From Antedon bifida (taxonomy: Eukaryota; Echinodermata; Crinoidea; Comatulida; Antedonidae), in NCBI GenBank assembly GCA_963402885.1, contig OY727100.1:15655395-15719394 (forward strand): a DNA stretch of 64,000 nt, given 5' to 3'. Below the pieces are notes generated by a model, which made no database searches, had not been told where the DNA came from, and saw only the letters and a program-made list of their open reading frames with translations. Shown in pieces: positions 13,201 through 24,864 of the stretch; positions within the stretch are counted from its first letter, which is position 1, and every line of letters begins with the position of its first letter. Made by a program: the position numbers and the translations under genes.

Positions 13201-16200
13201 TAAAAGATGGTACAGTATGTAATAACTACATCCTATTAATTACTGAAACATGAACAATAACTTCCACTTACTGGGGAAAACCTGTTTTAGAACTGAACCA
13301 AAACCATATCTGCTCAATAAAGTTATTAACTTTTGTTTCTTGTCTTCTGTACGGTCTTGCTGTGCTCTCCATGTAAAAATCATTGCTTTTATTTTAGCAA
13401 GGTCCTTTATGAATTTCTTGTCAAAATACATCATATGTGAAGGTTGGAAATTTAGTGCTTTACGTATATCATACAAGTTTTTTGTCATCCTTATTGCAAG
13501 TTTGTGAATATCTCCATCTTCCAAACCTATAACAAAGTATATAGATTGTGGTTTAATTTTACTGTTTTCAGTAATTTTGAAAATAAATATGTTTTTGTAT
13601 TTTGTGTTCTACTTCATGTATTATCATATGCAATGTTATGATAACTAAATGAATAGTAGTGCAGATTAGAAAATACTTTTATTTTTGTGATTTGATTTTC
13701 TTGTTTTATAATTTGGTAAAAAACAATTGTTGTCCTATTTGTCCAAAATGGTTAATGTATTTTGCATTACCTCTGGACATAATTTACCAACCCAGACATA
13801 GCGAAACTATTTTATATTCCCATTACGATTTTACATATACATACAACTTTCATATAATTGTGGTCCAAAGAACTACGATAAAATCTTATGTCGCCTCCTA
13901 GGTCGAGTTTGTGCGGATGCATATTATTGCCACAAAACAAACCTACATTCGCGCTCGCCTTTGTTTACACAGCTAGTAGAAAGGGAATAGGAGGAAAACC
14001 TTGTTGCATAACACAATCGCACAAGGTCGTCCAGTGGTACAGTCCATCCCCACCAAATATAATAGTGTTGACCATTTTTTGTCAGAGAAATTTGGTTCTC
14101 TTACTCTGATAATTGCAACAGTCTGGTTTGTGTAGCTAATTAATATAAATGTTACGGGCGATTTGAATGATTTGCGCATATATTTGCTCCATTTAAAATG
14201 ACAATCCTGCACAATAAAATGGACTGTACAATTTTCATTGTTTTCTATACACACAAGATTGTTCACATTCGCATTGAACCCAAAAAAATGTTTATCCTTG
14301 GTCGTGTGTGTTTATCCCTTTTCCATGGTTTACCGGCAGAGAAAGTAGGCTATGATCATTTTGCTGATGGTGTGTCATACTCTGGCCATCTAGAGGTGAA
14401 TTTATCATGAATTTTACGTGCCAGGGGCCGGATTTATCAATATTTGCTTATATTTTTGCTTAAGGTGAAATATTTAAGAAGTGCTTAAGCAAATAGCTTA
14501 AGCTTATTTATCAAACCGTCTTAGCAATGTCTTAGCAGAAAAATTGTCTTAGGTAAATTTTACTTTGCACATGCGCAAAATTAAACTCTAGAGGGCAGCA
14601 AATTATGTCTTAAGACGAAAAATCCTTGCTTACGCGTGCGCATTAGCTTTTTTCTCTTAGCGATGGCGGCGCTATAACATTTTATCTCCGTATTTTCACT
14701 CCCAACAAGAGAGGGCGCATTCTGGCTACTATTGTTTTTATTACTTGAAATAGCTAGAGAAAGAGCACAACAGTCGGAAATACATACGAAAATCATTCGC
14801 TCTAAACTTAAATCAAATCAACATTTATTTATTTTTATCAATGACAGCGACCCTTGGCAGTCAATAGTTTTCTAAAAGTTAGTCAAATGGGTCGTACCTA
14901 TCCCGAAAATATTAGTTTTGCTTGTCCAATTTCTAGGCCATCTTTACGAAGATCGATATCATTATTTTAGCGTCCGTAGTACAGCGGAAAACGCACTAGC
15001 TTAGCCTTTCCGAATGTTCAATGTTCCGGCCTAGCGCGCTCGCGTTGTCAAAAAAGAATGTTTCTGTTGCAGAAATGAGATAAGACGAAATTTTTCATCT
15101 TAAGGCAGGGTATTGTTCGTCTTAGATTTAAGACAAAATTAAGCAAATTTTTTTGCTTAGATATATTGATAAATCTGACTTAGGCAAAATCAAGGATTTA
15201 AGGCAAAGTTAAGACGATTTTTTTGCTAAGCAAGTTTGATAAATCCGGCCCCAGAGAGAGTACCATTTCCATCCATCTGGGGATGTCAGGTAACAAAATT
15301 CTATCGGGAAAATCCTGGCGCCACCACTGCTCACGCATTGTTTTTATTCAGAACTATATGATGTACCATAAACTTTATAACAACAATAAAATAACATTGA
15401 CAGGAATTGGTATTTATTTCTTTTTTATAAAAAATACTATAGCAAAATTGTATACATACCACCAATCAAGTGTTTGGCCATTTCCTCATGGCCACAGATT
15501 TTCAGAGCCTTTGCTAGTGTACCAAGCTTATCTGTCTCTGAAGGCTGTTGTTTTTTCCATATCATGAATGCTTGATAGGCCTGTTTTGACACATCAGGAG
15601 ATGACTTCTCGATTTCTATGATTTCTTCCTCTGTCAGTTTAAGCTCTTTAGCAAGAACTTGCCATGATTTTAAAAGTTCAACTGAAAGTTGTTCTAGGAA
15701 GTTAGTGTCGAGTCCTATAAAATAAAAAAAACAAGCCCTGTTTCTGTGTATATAGTACATGGAAATTTTTAATATATACTGTATATGCATATCTCAATAG
15801 TTTTTTGACAATATTATATAACTGAGATTCTTGTCATTTAATTGAATGATTGTGGGTCACATGATATTAAATAAATACTATATCACTGCAATTTCGTTTT
15901 GCATGTTCATTATTTTTGTTACTCAGCGAGTGGCCGTTGACCAATTTTGTTAAAGCAAACTGTAGTGTCACACCATCTATTTGTTCTACCCAGCGTACAA
16001 AATTGGAACGCTGCCTTTTTAAGTGGTTTATTAATAGGAAGTGTCTTATAAAACAAATAAACAGTGAAAGCTGAAAATTTGTAATATTTTCACTCAACCA
16101 GAATTTACCCCTGTACATATGAATTGACAAAGGGTCAAGAACCCCATTTAAGTGCATAATTTCAAAGATGGACCAGGGGATGAAACCCATGAAGTAATTT

Positions 16201-19200
16201 CAGTAGAAATGGGTCTCCAGCTATACCATTTTACCTTGAATCAAAAATGTTGACACAGACCGCAATTCAATTTCATCAAGAGCAGATGCAAGAAATGAAA
16301 CTTTATCTGATGCATGTGATTGGGTTGTTCTCCAAATTATCAGTACTTCTAAGCATATTGCTTCCTGATTACCACCTTTTCTTTTTTTAATCTGTTCAAT
16401 GTTAGACACGTTTAATTTTTCAGCAAGACTTTCCCATCTGTATTTAGTTTCTCGTGCTACAAATCTTAAAATATCATCATCCAAACCTTTAGAATATTTG
16501 ATACAAAAATTCTTGGTAAAACAGGAATACAGTAGCCATAATATAACATATAATTGAACAAAACAAATAAAATTACCACACTTATTTCATTTTGAAAGTA
16601 GCTTCTATTCTATGACCTTTGACCCAGGATATACAAAATTACACAAAAATATGGCAAAATATTTATTTATACACACTATAAATCTATCATTATGAATTAT
16701 GATAATTAGTCACAACAAATGTAGAAAATTAGTAAATTTATTACTTGCTAAACCACTTTTCAACTTCCAAAGCCTACCAAACTCATTAAACTTTCTTCTT
16801 CATGGTACAGAATTGTGATAAAACATAATAAATGTTTACCTTGGAGTATTTCATTACACAGCTTGTCTTCACCAAACTCATTACAAATTTGTGCAAGTAC
16901 TCCAAGCTTGTCTGTCAGATCCAAATTATCTTCTTGCCAAATGTGAAGCATGTACCATGACACCTCTTCATTAGAACAATACTTTTTACTTAATTCATCA
17001 ATTTTCTTTTGCGTTATGTTAAGCTTTTTTCCAATCTCTGACAATCTTGGTGGCATAGCACATGAAATCTTCATCATCAAGACATCTTCTACTCTTGTGG
17101 CTAATCAACAAACAAAGAGCAAATTATATATTTAAAGTGTATAGGTTTTTGGATACCTTAAAAAAAATTATAATAGACAACTTGATGATTTTTAATACCT
17201 GTTTCTTCATTTCGTGCTTTCTTATTTCTTCTACCTGGAGTTTGCCATGAATATTGTGATACATTATCTGAAATTATGAATTAAGTTGAAATAACTTGTA
17301 CAGAATTTTCCTGCATTTACATACTCTTTGCATTAGCCTATGGCTATGAGACCAATACTACTGGCACCTAAATTTCAAACCAAATTGATATGAATCACAC
17401 CGACAATAAAATATATATCAATTAAACGATTTTCCTACATTTAACATTGTTTGAGTGGTACAGTAGGTATGGCAGAGCAAAAATCAAGGTGGAAAAACAT
17501 TTAGATTCGGAATTGAAACTGAAGAGGAAAGAACATAAAGTGTCAATTTAGTCATCTATGTGGTTTCAGAGTATTTCATTTCACTACAAAAACAGAAAAA
17601 GATAAGGTTTTCGGATTTGTGTATTCTATTATTAAAAGATTTAGCAATAGAATTTTATTTTGGGCTACCAAAAAAGAGCATATGTACTTGACTCAAATTG
17701 TCTGTCTCCTGAAAGTACCTGATTTTGACTCGACACACTCTTCTTTTCCTTTAGAGCCACTGCTCTTACTTCCTTTACCCACAACTGCAGTCAATATATT
17801 GTCGAAGAATGAAGATTTGCTAGATTTACCCCCTGAAACAGAGAAATCAAAATTACCTAAGAAAAAAAAAGCATTAAAAGGATCGCCCAATTACTTACTT
17901 ATTTATTCGTAGACTATTGCTATGACAAAAATTTCCTAAATTTTAAACTTTTAAATCAAAATTATCATGGAGTGACCTATCTAAAAAGAAAGAAAAAGAA
18001 AAAAAACCTTTTTTTTCTTTTTAATAATCAATATGGATTTAGAAGAAATACCAATCTTGATTTAGTAATGTAATAGAGTTTTTAGTTTACAGTGGGTGTC
18101 TTCTTTAATATAAGGTGTTTGACATCAGACATCCTCATAGCCAATTTGTGCAATTATTGTATCTGCTTCCATCAAAGGTTACTTATCTGGCCGTCAACAA
18201 TTAACATAAAAAAGGAATCCATAATCAGTTTAATGACTAAATTTCCTAATGTTGAAATGTCTGAACACCTGTAAGGGTAGCATGGGTATACCTATGCTAT
18301 ATCTGTGTGATCACACTTTGTTATTATCATTACTATAGTCCGTGTTTATTTTTCTTAAAACTGTGCTCAATTTTATGTTAATGCATGGCTATTTACTCTT
18401 TACTTCCTATAACTTTTAAAGATTTTTACTTTACACAAATTTGAAAATTCCTACCTTCAAGAGACGGTTTCAGACGATCAACTAGCAAAAGTGCTACTTT
18501 CGGTTCAGGTTTAAAAAACTCCTCACCACCATACCGGCCAGAATAATTGAGATCTTTTACATGATCCAAATCACCCTAGAATAAAGTTTCCCATTTAAAA
18601 CACAAAAATCAGTTGCAATACATTCCTTTAAAAATCGAAGTGTATACTTTATATTTAATTATATGTTATTGTTATTTCCCACTAATTGATTTACCCAGCA
18701 AAATCATTGCAAATATACTGTATTTGTCCTTATTGAATTGTGAGTGAGGGAATAACAACATATTGTAGACAAATTTCACAAATCATTAAAAATGTAAACA
18801 CAACTGATTACATTCAAAATAGAGTATTTCATTATCAATGTAGATTTACAGATGATGAAGATACCAAATAATGAAATGAAACGATTCAGAAACTGAGACA
18901 TTTAGATCATGGATGTTTAGATATAAATTTTCAGAATAAATCTTAATGAAACCAAGAGTGTTGGCTGATTTGGGTATGTGGAAGAGCACATCTTTAGGGA
19001 TTTCAGTAAATTCGGACATTTCTAAGGCAGGGGCAGAAGACGAATGAGAATTTGAACTTTTAATTGCCTGAAAATTGCACCTTTACACTAAAAATCTAGT
19101 TAATGTTACTTTATATTCAAGGCTAAAAACTAAACTAAACTTAAGTATTGGTCAGCATAAATTTTACAAAGCCTTACAATGGTTGGTTGGGGCTTAGATA

Positions 19201-20482
19201 AGAAAATATAACCTGTATATTACACCATTACATCAATGTTAAACTTTAAAAAAATTATATAACAGCCAATGTCAAACTAAAAAGTATAGCGAAACATGCA
19301 AGTACAGCAAAACATGCAAGTTCCCCTTTTTTTTAAATGACACACAGTCTTGCATACAGGTGCAATAAAGTAAACAGTACTACTGTCAGTTTTCTTAAAA
19401 CAATATATTGTAAGGTTATCTCACAAGACGTCTGAACTCGGACAACAAAAGTAGACTTACAAATTCAACGGCAGCTAAAGTTGTGTTTTGATATGAATAC
19501 AGTCCCCTCACCACACCTTCTTTCCCTTTATCACCTGTTCCATTAGTAAAGCAAGTAACCTTTGTTCCAGGTTTGATCGTATCATTAAGATGAGTTTCTA
19601 CACGATTTGGCTGATGGAATATCAATTTGTCAAACGGCAAAAACAATCCACAATCCTCCTCACATTTGAAGTAATATTTATGACGAAAGAATCCATTAGT
19701 TGTACCAAACCTTTTATGTGACTATAAAACACAATGTACAGTAAGTAAACACAAATTGGTGAGGTGGATTGAAGTATATATTATGATATTGAAAAGCAAG
19801 AAATATTTATTTTATTTTAAAACCTTTGATGATGACGAAAAAATTAGCCGGAACTAGTACTAGAGTAGTGCGATATCCAAATCAATCAGCCAAAAAAATT
19901 AGTCTAGATTTTTCATAAAACTTGTGTACATTATGAAAAACACATACTTTGCATTTTACAGTAGGTAATACCTGGCAATGCATTTGCTCATTTTTATTGA
20001 ATCCAGTCAACATCAAATCTACAACAAAACATCTTTAATTTAAAAAAACTTACCAGAAGTTCTAAACCAAATAAAAGACCTTTCTCATCATCAATTTTTT
20101 CTTTAGATCGGATGACAGCATCTGTGTAACACTCTTTATGGTCTATTATGACAGGAACACGAACAGCATCACCAACTTTTGCTTTTTCAGCACTGTGCAG
20201 CTTATACCCATTATTAAAAGCCTCACTTCTTCTCATTAGAGGAATTCCAAGTAAATAATCAACATATACTGCTTTTATTTCTTTAATTGTATGCCCGTCT
20301 CTCAAAAAATCAAAAGAAATTCTCTTTGTATCGACTGTAAACATATACAAATAATGTTTATTGATATTTTCATCTGAACACTTCAAAAGAGTTCCTTTAA
20401 CGATTTTATTTCCTTTGTTTTCGCCATGAGTCACTTCAAAGTCTTCAGTAACTATAAAGTAAGTATTACTAGAGGTGGCCAT
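4269..20482 (-). CDS. CYLD: CYLD-type deubiquitinase with embedded death-domain array
   Basis: Removes K63-linked and linear ubiquitin from NF-kB and cell-death signalling complexes (family knowledge). Coding exons on the minus strand: 20482-20054, 19721-19461, 18575-18455, 17832-17719, 17267-17199, 17100-16840, 16486-16235, 15714-15460, 13526-13272, 13046-12987, 12012-11962, 11432-11382, 11202-10948, 10411-10148, 9687-9473, 9268-9112, 8958-8706, 7846-7688, 7119-6872, 5779-5664, 5175-4944, 4444-4269. All junctions have GT/AG and matching phases, giving 4254 nt (1417 aa plus stop). Order: CAP-Gly 1 (exons 1-2), CAP-Gly 2 (exons 2-3), basic linker, DD1-DD4, Ser/Thr/Asn linkers, DD5, DED-like domain, CAP-Gly 3 (aa ~900-1023), USP domain (aa ~1024-1417). 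Catalytic Cys is near 1059 (QGDQNSCYLDS), His near 1334 (ETSHYVAFVK), Asp near 1353 (WLFFDSMAD). Human CYLD has 956 aa and no death domains. Exon junctions are my reading without transcript data. Confidence 0.93.
5953..6140. mobile_element. Palindromic MITE in CYLD intron
   Basis: Long facing arms: 'gacatccccgagggaatgat' on the left against 'atcatcctgaggggatgtta' on the right, around 'gaagcagcagctgaggg'. A partial relative lies at about 58015-58100 in a NUP93 intron. Confidence 0.7.
6588..6665 (+). mobile_element. tRNA-derived SINE head (probable)
   Basis: Has an A-box-like 'gtggcacagcgcatgaagc' and a B-box-like 'gagttcaagatcc' at tRNA spacing, inside a CYLD intron. It is too degraded at the anticodon region to be a tRNA gene. 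Confidence 0.45.
9835..10055. repeat. 51-53-bp minisatellite, CYLD intron
   Basis: About four units built on 'cattacaattgttgtgtggg' and 'gtattgtaatgggcctggtc'. The same array, longer, sits in the homologous intron of the CYLD paralogue (27905-28235), so it predates the gene duplication. Open frames across it are spurious. Confidence 0.9.
10428..10622. mobile_element. Palindromic MITE family A with TTAA duplication
   Basis: Flanked by TTAA on both sides (10428-10431 and 10619-10622). Ends are 'agctctgtctacactatc' and its inverted partner 'atagtgtagacatagct'. A nearly identical copy sits at the same place in the paralogue (28652-28845), so insertion preceded the duplication. Confidence 0.85.
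11380..12300. repeat. ~580-bp tandem duplication carrying a linker exon
   Basis: The segments starting near 11382 and near 11962 are nearly identical for several hundred bp. Both contain a 51-nt linker exon and the words 'ggctgggtgcaatgaatccc' and 'catgaaggactttaac'. The duplication added one in-frame linker exon to the CYLD transcript. Confidence 0.85.
14422..15253. mobile_element. ~830-bp TIR element in CYLD intron 8
   Basis: Starts 'cagggg-ccggatttatcaa' and ends with the inverted match 'ttgataaatccggccccag'. Both subterminal regions are rich in 'gcttaag' and 'ttaagacaaaa' words in opposite orientation. No transposase frame is present, so it is non-autonomous. Confidence 0.85.
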
Positions 20483-20923
20483 GCTGGAAAAGTAGTTATC
20501 TAAATTACACCTAAAAAATGAATAAAAAATAAATTTACATTACACAAAAAAAAAATGCATTGCAAGTTTCTTAACTTTTAATTGGAAGTTGATTTCAATA
20601 TTAATACAATATTTAAACTAATTATGTGCCTCATATTACTTTCTTTCAAATTCTAACAATCTTCCATCATCATGATCTTGTGAATGATGCACGGAAATCA
20701 ACCTGTGGAGTGCACCATGCCTGTAATCTTCCTAAACACTATCTGCTACTTTTGATACTTACAATGTTATATGTATTCATCTTTTCCATTGATTGTAAAC
20801 CTCTAATGAAACTTATATTAGTAGTAGGCCTATTTTATTATTCAACTTCTGTTTCCAATAATTTGCTAAACAAATGTAAAAGTTATTATGGTTACCATTA
20901 TAATACCAAAAAAATGGGTGTCA
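20483..20923. other. Immediate 5' flank of CYLD start codon
   Basis: About 440 bp of AT-rich DNA directly upstream of the CYLD ATG. Nothing distinctive was seen. It is probably a 5' UTR or intron sequence, since the candidate promoter block lies further upstream at about 24.8 kb. Confidence 0.4.
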
Positions 20924-23494
20924 GATGAAATCGGTCGCGCTTGAAATAGGTCGCATTTGAAATCGGTCGCGATAAAATAAACATCCGGTATTTTGTATGG
21001 AGCGCCGCTAGATACGCTTTTTATCATATTAGTTACATTTGATATCGGTCGCGTTTTATTTTGGTTACGCTAATTTGTATGGCGCATTAGATACATTTTT
21101 AATGAAAACGCTCATTATGTTTTAGTTAATTTTGAATATTGGAATTTCTAATAATACTATTTGACATTTTTTTAAGTACAGTAAATATAAATATTTATCT
21201 CATTATTTATAAATAATTTGTGTTTTCATTTTATCTTACAGGTTTTAATGAATTGTAATGTGTTCTTTTAGAAAATCGTTTTAAATGTTTTTTTGTTTTA
21301 TTGAATATTGTGCAAGTTTTTGAAAGGATTGGCATGCCACTGTTTAAAGTTTTGAAAATAATAATTTTATTAATGAATAATAATTCAAGTAGACGCGCCT
21401 ATTGCATATTTTTTAATCACAGTTAAAGACGAAACTCGTTCTATACCTGCAAGTGGATACCAGCTCAATGAGGTTTATGCAATAAAGGAAGATGCATGAT
21501 GATGATTTTTGCATTCGATCCGCCACTCTGACATGAGCATGGTTTTAGGATAATAATAAAATATATAGATAATATGCTGTAGGACTATGATGTACAATGA
21601 TAGATGTGAGAATAATAATGTATGGATAACAAGGTGGACACGATTCTCAAAGGCGTATGGATGAGTTGTACTTACTTAATAATTTACATTAAATGATTAT
21701 TATAAATGAAGAAATAAAAGATATTCAAATTAAAATCTAGAGTATCGCCGACGTATATATGTAAATTATATACATCGTTTTACAAAAACATGTGCAGGAG
21801 GCAAGAGGTTTCAAACGTATATGGTTATTAGTAATAGACGTCATCTTTACCTGGCCATGGACAACGATCGTACATGTTTTGTCCATGATTTGACACACTA
21901 ACAAGTGCGTGTTTTTTAAAAAGGGGAAACCCCGTCAGCAAAATAACGTATTGTTGAGGAAACAGCTGCACGATCATAGAAGGCGCATCTCCGATATGGC
22001 TTATTCGGGGGGTTTATTTCAGTAACTCGCCTTTTAACCATCCGCATATAATGATCATTTTGCTAAAAACTATTTTAAACATTATAAATAAAAATATACA
22101 CATGATTTGCCTCAACAATAATCATTATACACTTAATATTATCCTACATAACGTACGGACATAAATAAAAATAAGGTGATCGAATAGTAAGTTGTTAACG
22201 ACATGGATATGATATAATCTGCCACAGTATGCCAAAAAAATGGATATGCTGGCTTTACGGGCTATACATAAATTGTTCTCTTTTACGTAATTGTTTGTGT
22301 AATAAAAGACACAGACGTATATTCTCTATATAATATATTAATTACGGCACACTGACATTTCTGTACCGCCAATTATCATTTCTTAATTCACATTGTCGCA
22401 AAATTCTTAGTTTTGCTTTAATCCAACCGATGTTCGATTATTCGGTTTGCTCATGGTCTTCTACGGTAAATAAAAAATTAAAAACAAAATTACAAACGAC
22501 TCAAAACAAAATGGTTTGTTTTATAAAAAAGTTAGGTCCCCGATCACATATAGGTTAATCTCAGCTAAACGACGTTGGTATGTTAAAAGTCCAAGATCGT
22601 GTCGAATTTCTTAGAGTCTGTCATGCTTTTAAAATATATAATCATTGTTGTCCACCTTATTTATGCAATAGTTTTATTAGAATTTCAGACAGTCATAATT
22701 ACAATACTAGGGGATGCAATTTTAATTTTAGAATTCCAACTATCAAGCCAATGGCACATTTACCAATTAACATTAAGGAATCACAAACTGTTTGTTGTTT
22801 TAAAAGTAAAGTTAAAAAGTATCTACAGGAACGTACACTTGCATTAGAAACTATTCAATAAGCGCTACTTCTATATTTGATAGTCTTATTGTTAGTTTTT
22901 TTTATTAATTATTATATGTTTCATTGTATGTCTTTTTTGCTGTTCTTTCAAAGGAACTCATTGGAAACAAGTCCGTAGAGGACTTTTATGAGTTATCCTT
23001 GGCATCCTTCTTGTTTTATTCATGGTTTTTTATATATGCTATTTTTAATTGTATGTCTGTGATTTTTTATGTACTGATGCCGAAATAAATCAAATCAAAT
23101 TACAGTACATATAAATAGAGGTAAATTATTATAGGCCTAATGGCAATGCCTAATATAATATTTAAACGTGTTTAGAAATGGCCATTTTAAAAGGCACAGT
23201 CCTTCTCCGAGACCTGTGAAATATAAAACAAAAAACATTTATTGATTGATAATAAATATTTATTAACCAAATAAAAAATATCCACATAAATAATCTAGTT
23301 CCTAAAAAATATCAATTAAATCTATATATAAACGAAGAAAATGTATATCCCGCTAGCATGCATCCCGCTCCATACAAAATAGACCGATTTCATCAAAAGT
23401 ATAGCTCTAGCGGCGCGCCATACAAAATACCAGAAGGTGATTTTATCGCGACCGATTTCAAATGCGACCGATTTCAGACGCGACCAATTTCATC
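20924..23494. mobile_element. 2.57-kb DNA element with ~90-bp terminal inverted repeats
   Basis: The left end 'gatgaaatcggtcgcg' is matched in inverted orientation by the right end 'gcgaccaatttcatc'. The similarity continues inward for about 90 bp, through a triple 'gaaatcggtcgc' motif, 'tattttgtatgg' and 'gcgccgctaga'. No transposase was found inside; the only coding trace is a LINE tail at 22582-22861. It is a non-autonomous DNA transposon or a deleted copy, sitting between the CYLD start codon and its likely promoter. Confidence 0.88.
22582..22861 (+). pseudogene. C-terminal fragment of a LINE reverse transcriptase
   Basis: The frame reads RVEFLRVCHAFKIYN, then HNYNTRGCNFNFRIP, and ends INIKESQTVCCFKSKVKKYL before a stop. 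That order (SYNTR, then 'P..IK.S.S...FK..LK.YL') is the usual C-terminus of non-LTR retrotransposon ORF2. No polymerase motifs precede it, so it is a 5'-truncated dead copy nested in the TIR element. Confidence 0.7.
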
Positions 23495-23704
23495 GTATTA
23501 AACCAAAAAATGTAAGATTGATTGAAAAAAAAAATTTATTAATAACACATTATGGCCAGAATGGAGCCGCCACTCTGAAGACTGTGTAGGCAGGTCAAAT
23601 AGCTTTGGCTACCTGCTCACCCGCCCGCCAAGAACCTTCCAATACCCGCCCACCATGCCAGGCCAAACATATCTTTCTTTCTTGATAACATAATAATGAT
23701 GGGG

Positions 23705-24360
23705 AAAAGGTGGTCCCGATCGTCTTCAGCGTTGGGCCCGATCGTCATACCAGTTGGGCCCGATCGTCCAGTGTTTTCAGAACCACGTTGGGCCCGATCA
23801 TCTTACCAGTTGGTCCCGATCGTCTTAGCGTTGGGCCCGATAGTCGTTTGTGTTAGGCCTATATAAAATAATGTGCCACATTTCATCATTTTTAATTCCT
23901 AGTGCTAGTGTCAACGTGCTTTTCTTGCGTAATTAATAATAATAATAATTTAATAATAGTCTGTTCTTATATAGCGCATATAAGCAGGCTCTCAATGCGC
24001 TTTACATCAACAATAAAAGGTTAATTAGATTTTTTTCTGATTTTATCATAATTTTCCCCTAATTAACACTACTGGTTTTAAGAATTTCTTACCAATACTC
24101 TCGATTTATGAATAAATGTGATTGATTTTGATTGTTATTATTATGTTGTTTGTATTCGCGTATTTATTTATTTTTTTATTTTCCGAGAATGTTTTGGGCC
24201 CGATCGTCTTGGTTTTTGGGCCCGATCGTCTGGGCCCGATCGTCTCTGGGCCCGATCGTCTTTCACCCTTGATGGGCCCGATCGTCTCACGATTTGGGCC
24301 CGATCGTCTTGAAGTGGGCCCGATCGTCTGGGCCCGATCGTCCGTGGTCCCGATCGTCTG
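23705..24360. repeat. GGGCCCGATCGTC repeat cluster in two blocks
   Basis: Block 1 (about 23710-23850) has five to six copies of 'gttgggcccgatcgtc' with variable spacers. Block 2 (about 24196-24358) has about nine copies of 'gggcccgatcgtct', some directly adjacent. Between them is AT-rich DNA. The core is locally very GC-rich in an AT-rich genome and contains the palindromes GGGCCC and CGATCG. The GPDRL-repeat frames across it are by-products of the repeat. Confidence 0.9.
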
Positions 24361-24780
24361 ATAACCATAATGATGAGGAGGCCTATAGGCTAGGACAGGT
24401 AGCCTAGCTAAGCTAGGCCTAGTCTCTATAGAATTACACTATAAACTATACACACAGGAATCAAATTAAACCACATAATTTACCTATGACTTTGTCAATG
24501 TGTACACATATCAAAGCCTACGTATAAGTAGATTTGTCGATTACACTTTCAAATGTACAGTTAATTTTCACTAAACATTTTCTTCCAGCTTCTTCTGATC
24601 TTTTTTATGTTATCACTTTTTTTCTCTCCGTAAATACCTGTTCAGGAATCCCCCTGGCATCATGTGCGTTGGAAACTGCGTTTCAAAATCAAACGCGTCA
24701 TATTTAACTTAGTACGTCATAGAACAATTTATTAGATAGTTCGTTACAAAATACACAAAACGCAAAAATGCTTTATTATA

Positions 24781-24836
24781 ACGCGTCGCTCCATCGGATT
24801 TTCCAATTTCTTTTAATATAGAAATGACGTAACCGA
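24781..24836. promoter_or_regulatory. Candidate CYLD promoter block with CRE-like site
   Basis: The block 'ggattttccaa', then 'taatata', then 'gaaatgacgta' is also found upstream of the CYLD paralogue at 36866-36924 in the same order and orientation. TGACGTA resembles an ATF/CREB half-palindrome. Sharing between the two 5' flanks suggests that the duplication included the promoter and that the block has been kept. Its role is inferred. Confidence 0.45.
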
Positions 24837-24864
24837 CTATAAATACTGGTGGTGCGTACGTTTA

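Larger units (their letters stand above)
10148..17100 (-). other. CYLD: Death-fold array: five death domains and one DED-like domain
   Basis: Each domain is one exon of 252-264 nt, phase 1 at both ends, so each can be added or skipped without frame change. DD1 17100-16840 (IGKKLNI, MLHIWQE, LGVLAQIC). DD2 16486-16235 (RWESLAEKLNV, VLIIWRT). DD3 15714-15460 (SWQVLAKELKL, FMIWKKQ, LAKALKICG). DD4 13526-13272, more diverged (AMIFTWRAQQ, LITLLSRYGF). DD5 11202-10948 (SWQNIARKLKM, FMTWEKR). The last exon, 10411-10148, ends in a GRKDLADLL helix typical of death-effector or related death folds; DED is my best guess. Small linker exons 13046-12987, 12012-11962 and 11432-11382 repeat an STN(H/N)GSN peptide. 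Confidence 0.88.

Noticed and set aside
20626..20928. 100-codon plus-strand frame upstream of CYLD
   Set aside because: No domain and no exon context; it runs into the edge of the TIR transposon.
24118..24368. Frames encoding GPDRL repeats on both strands
   Set aside because: By-product of the GGGCCCGATCGTC repeats; open in several frames at once with no start context.
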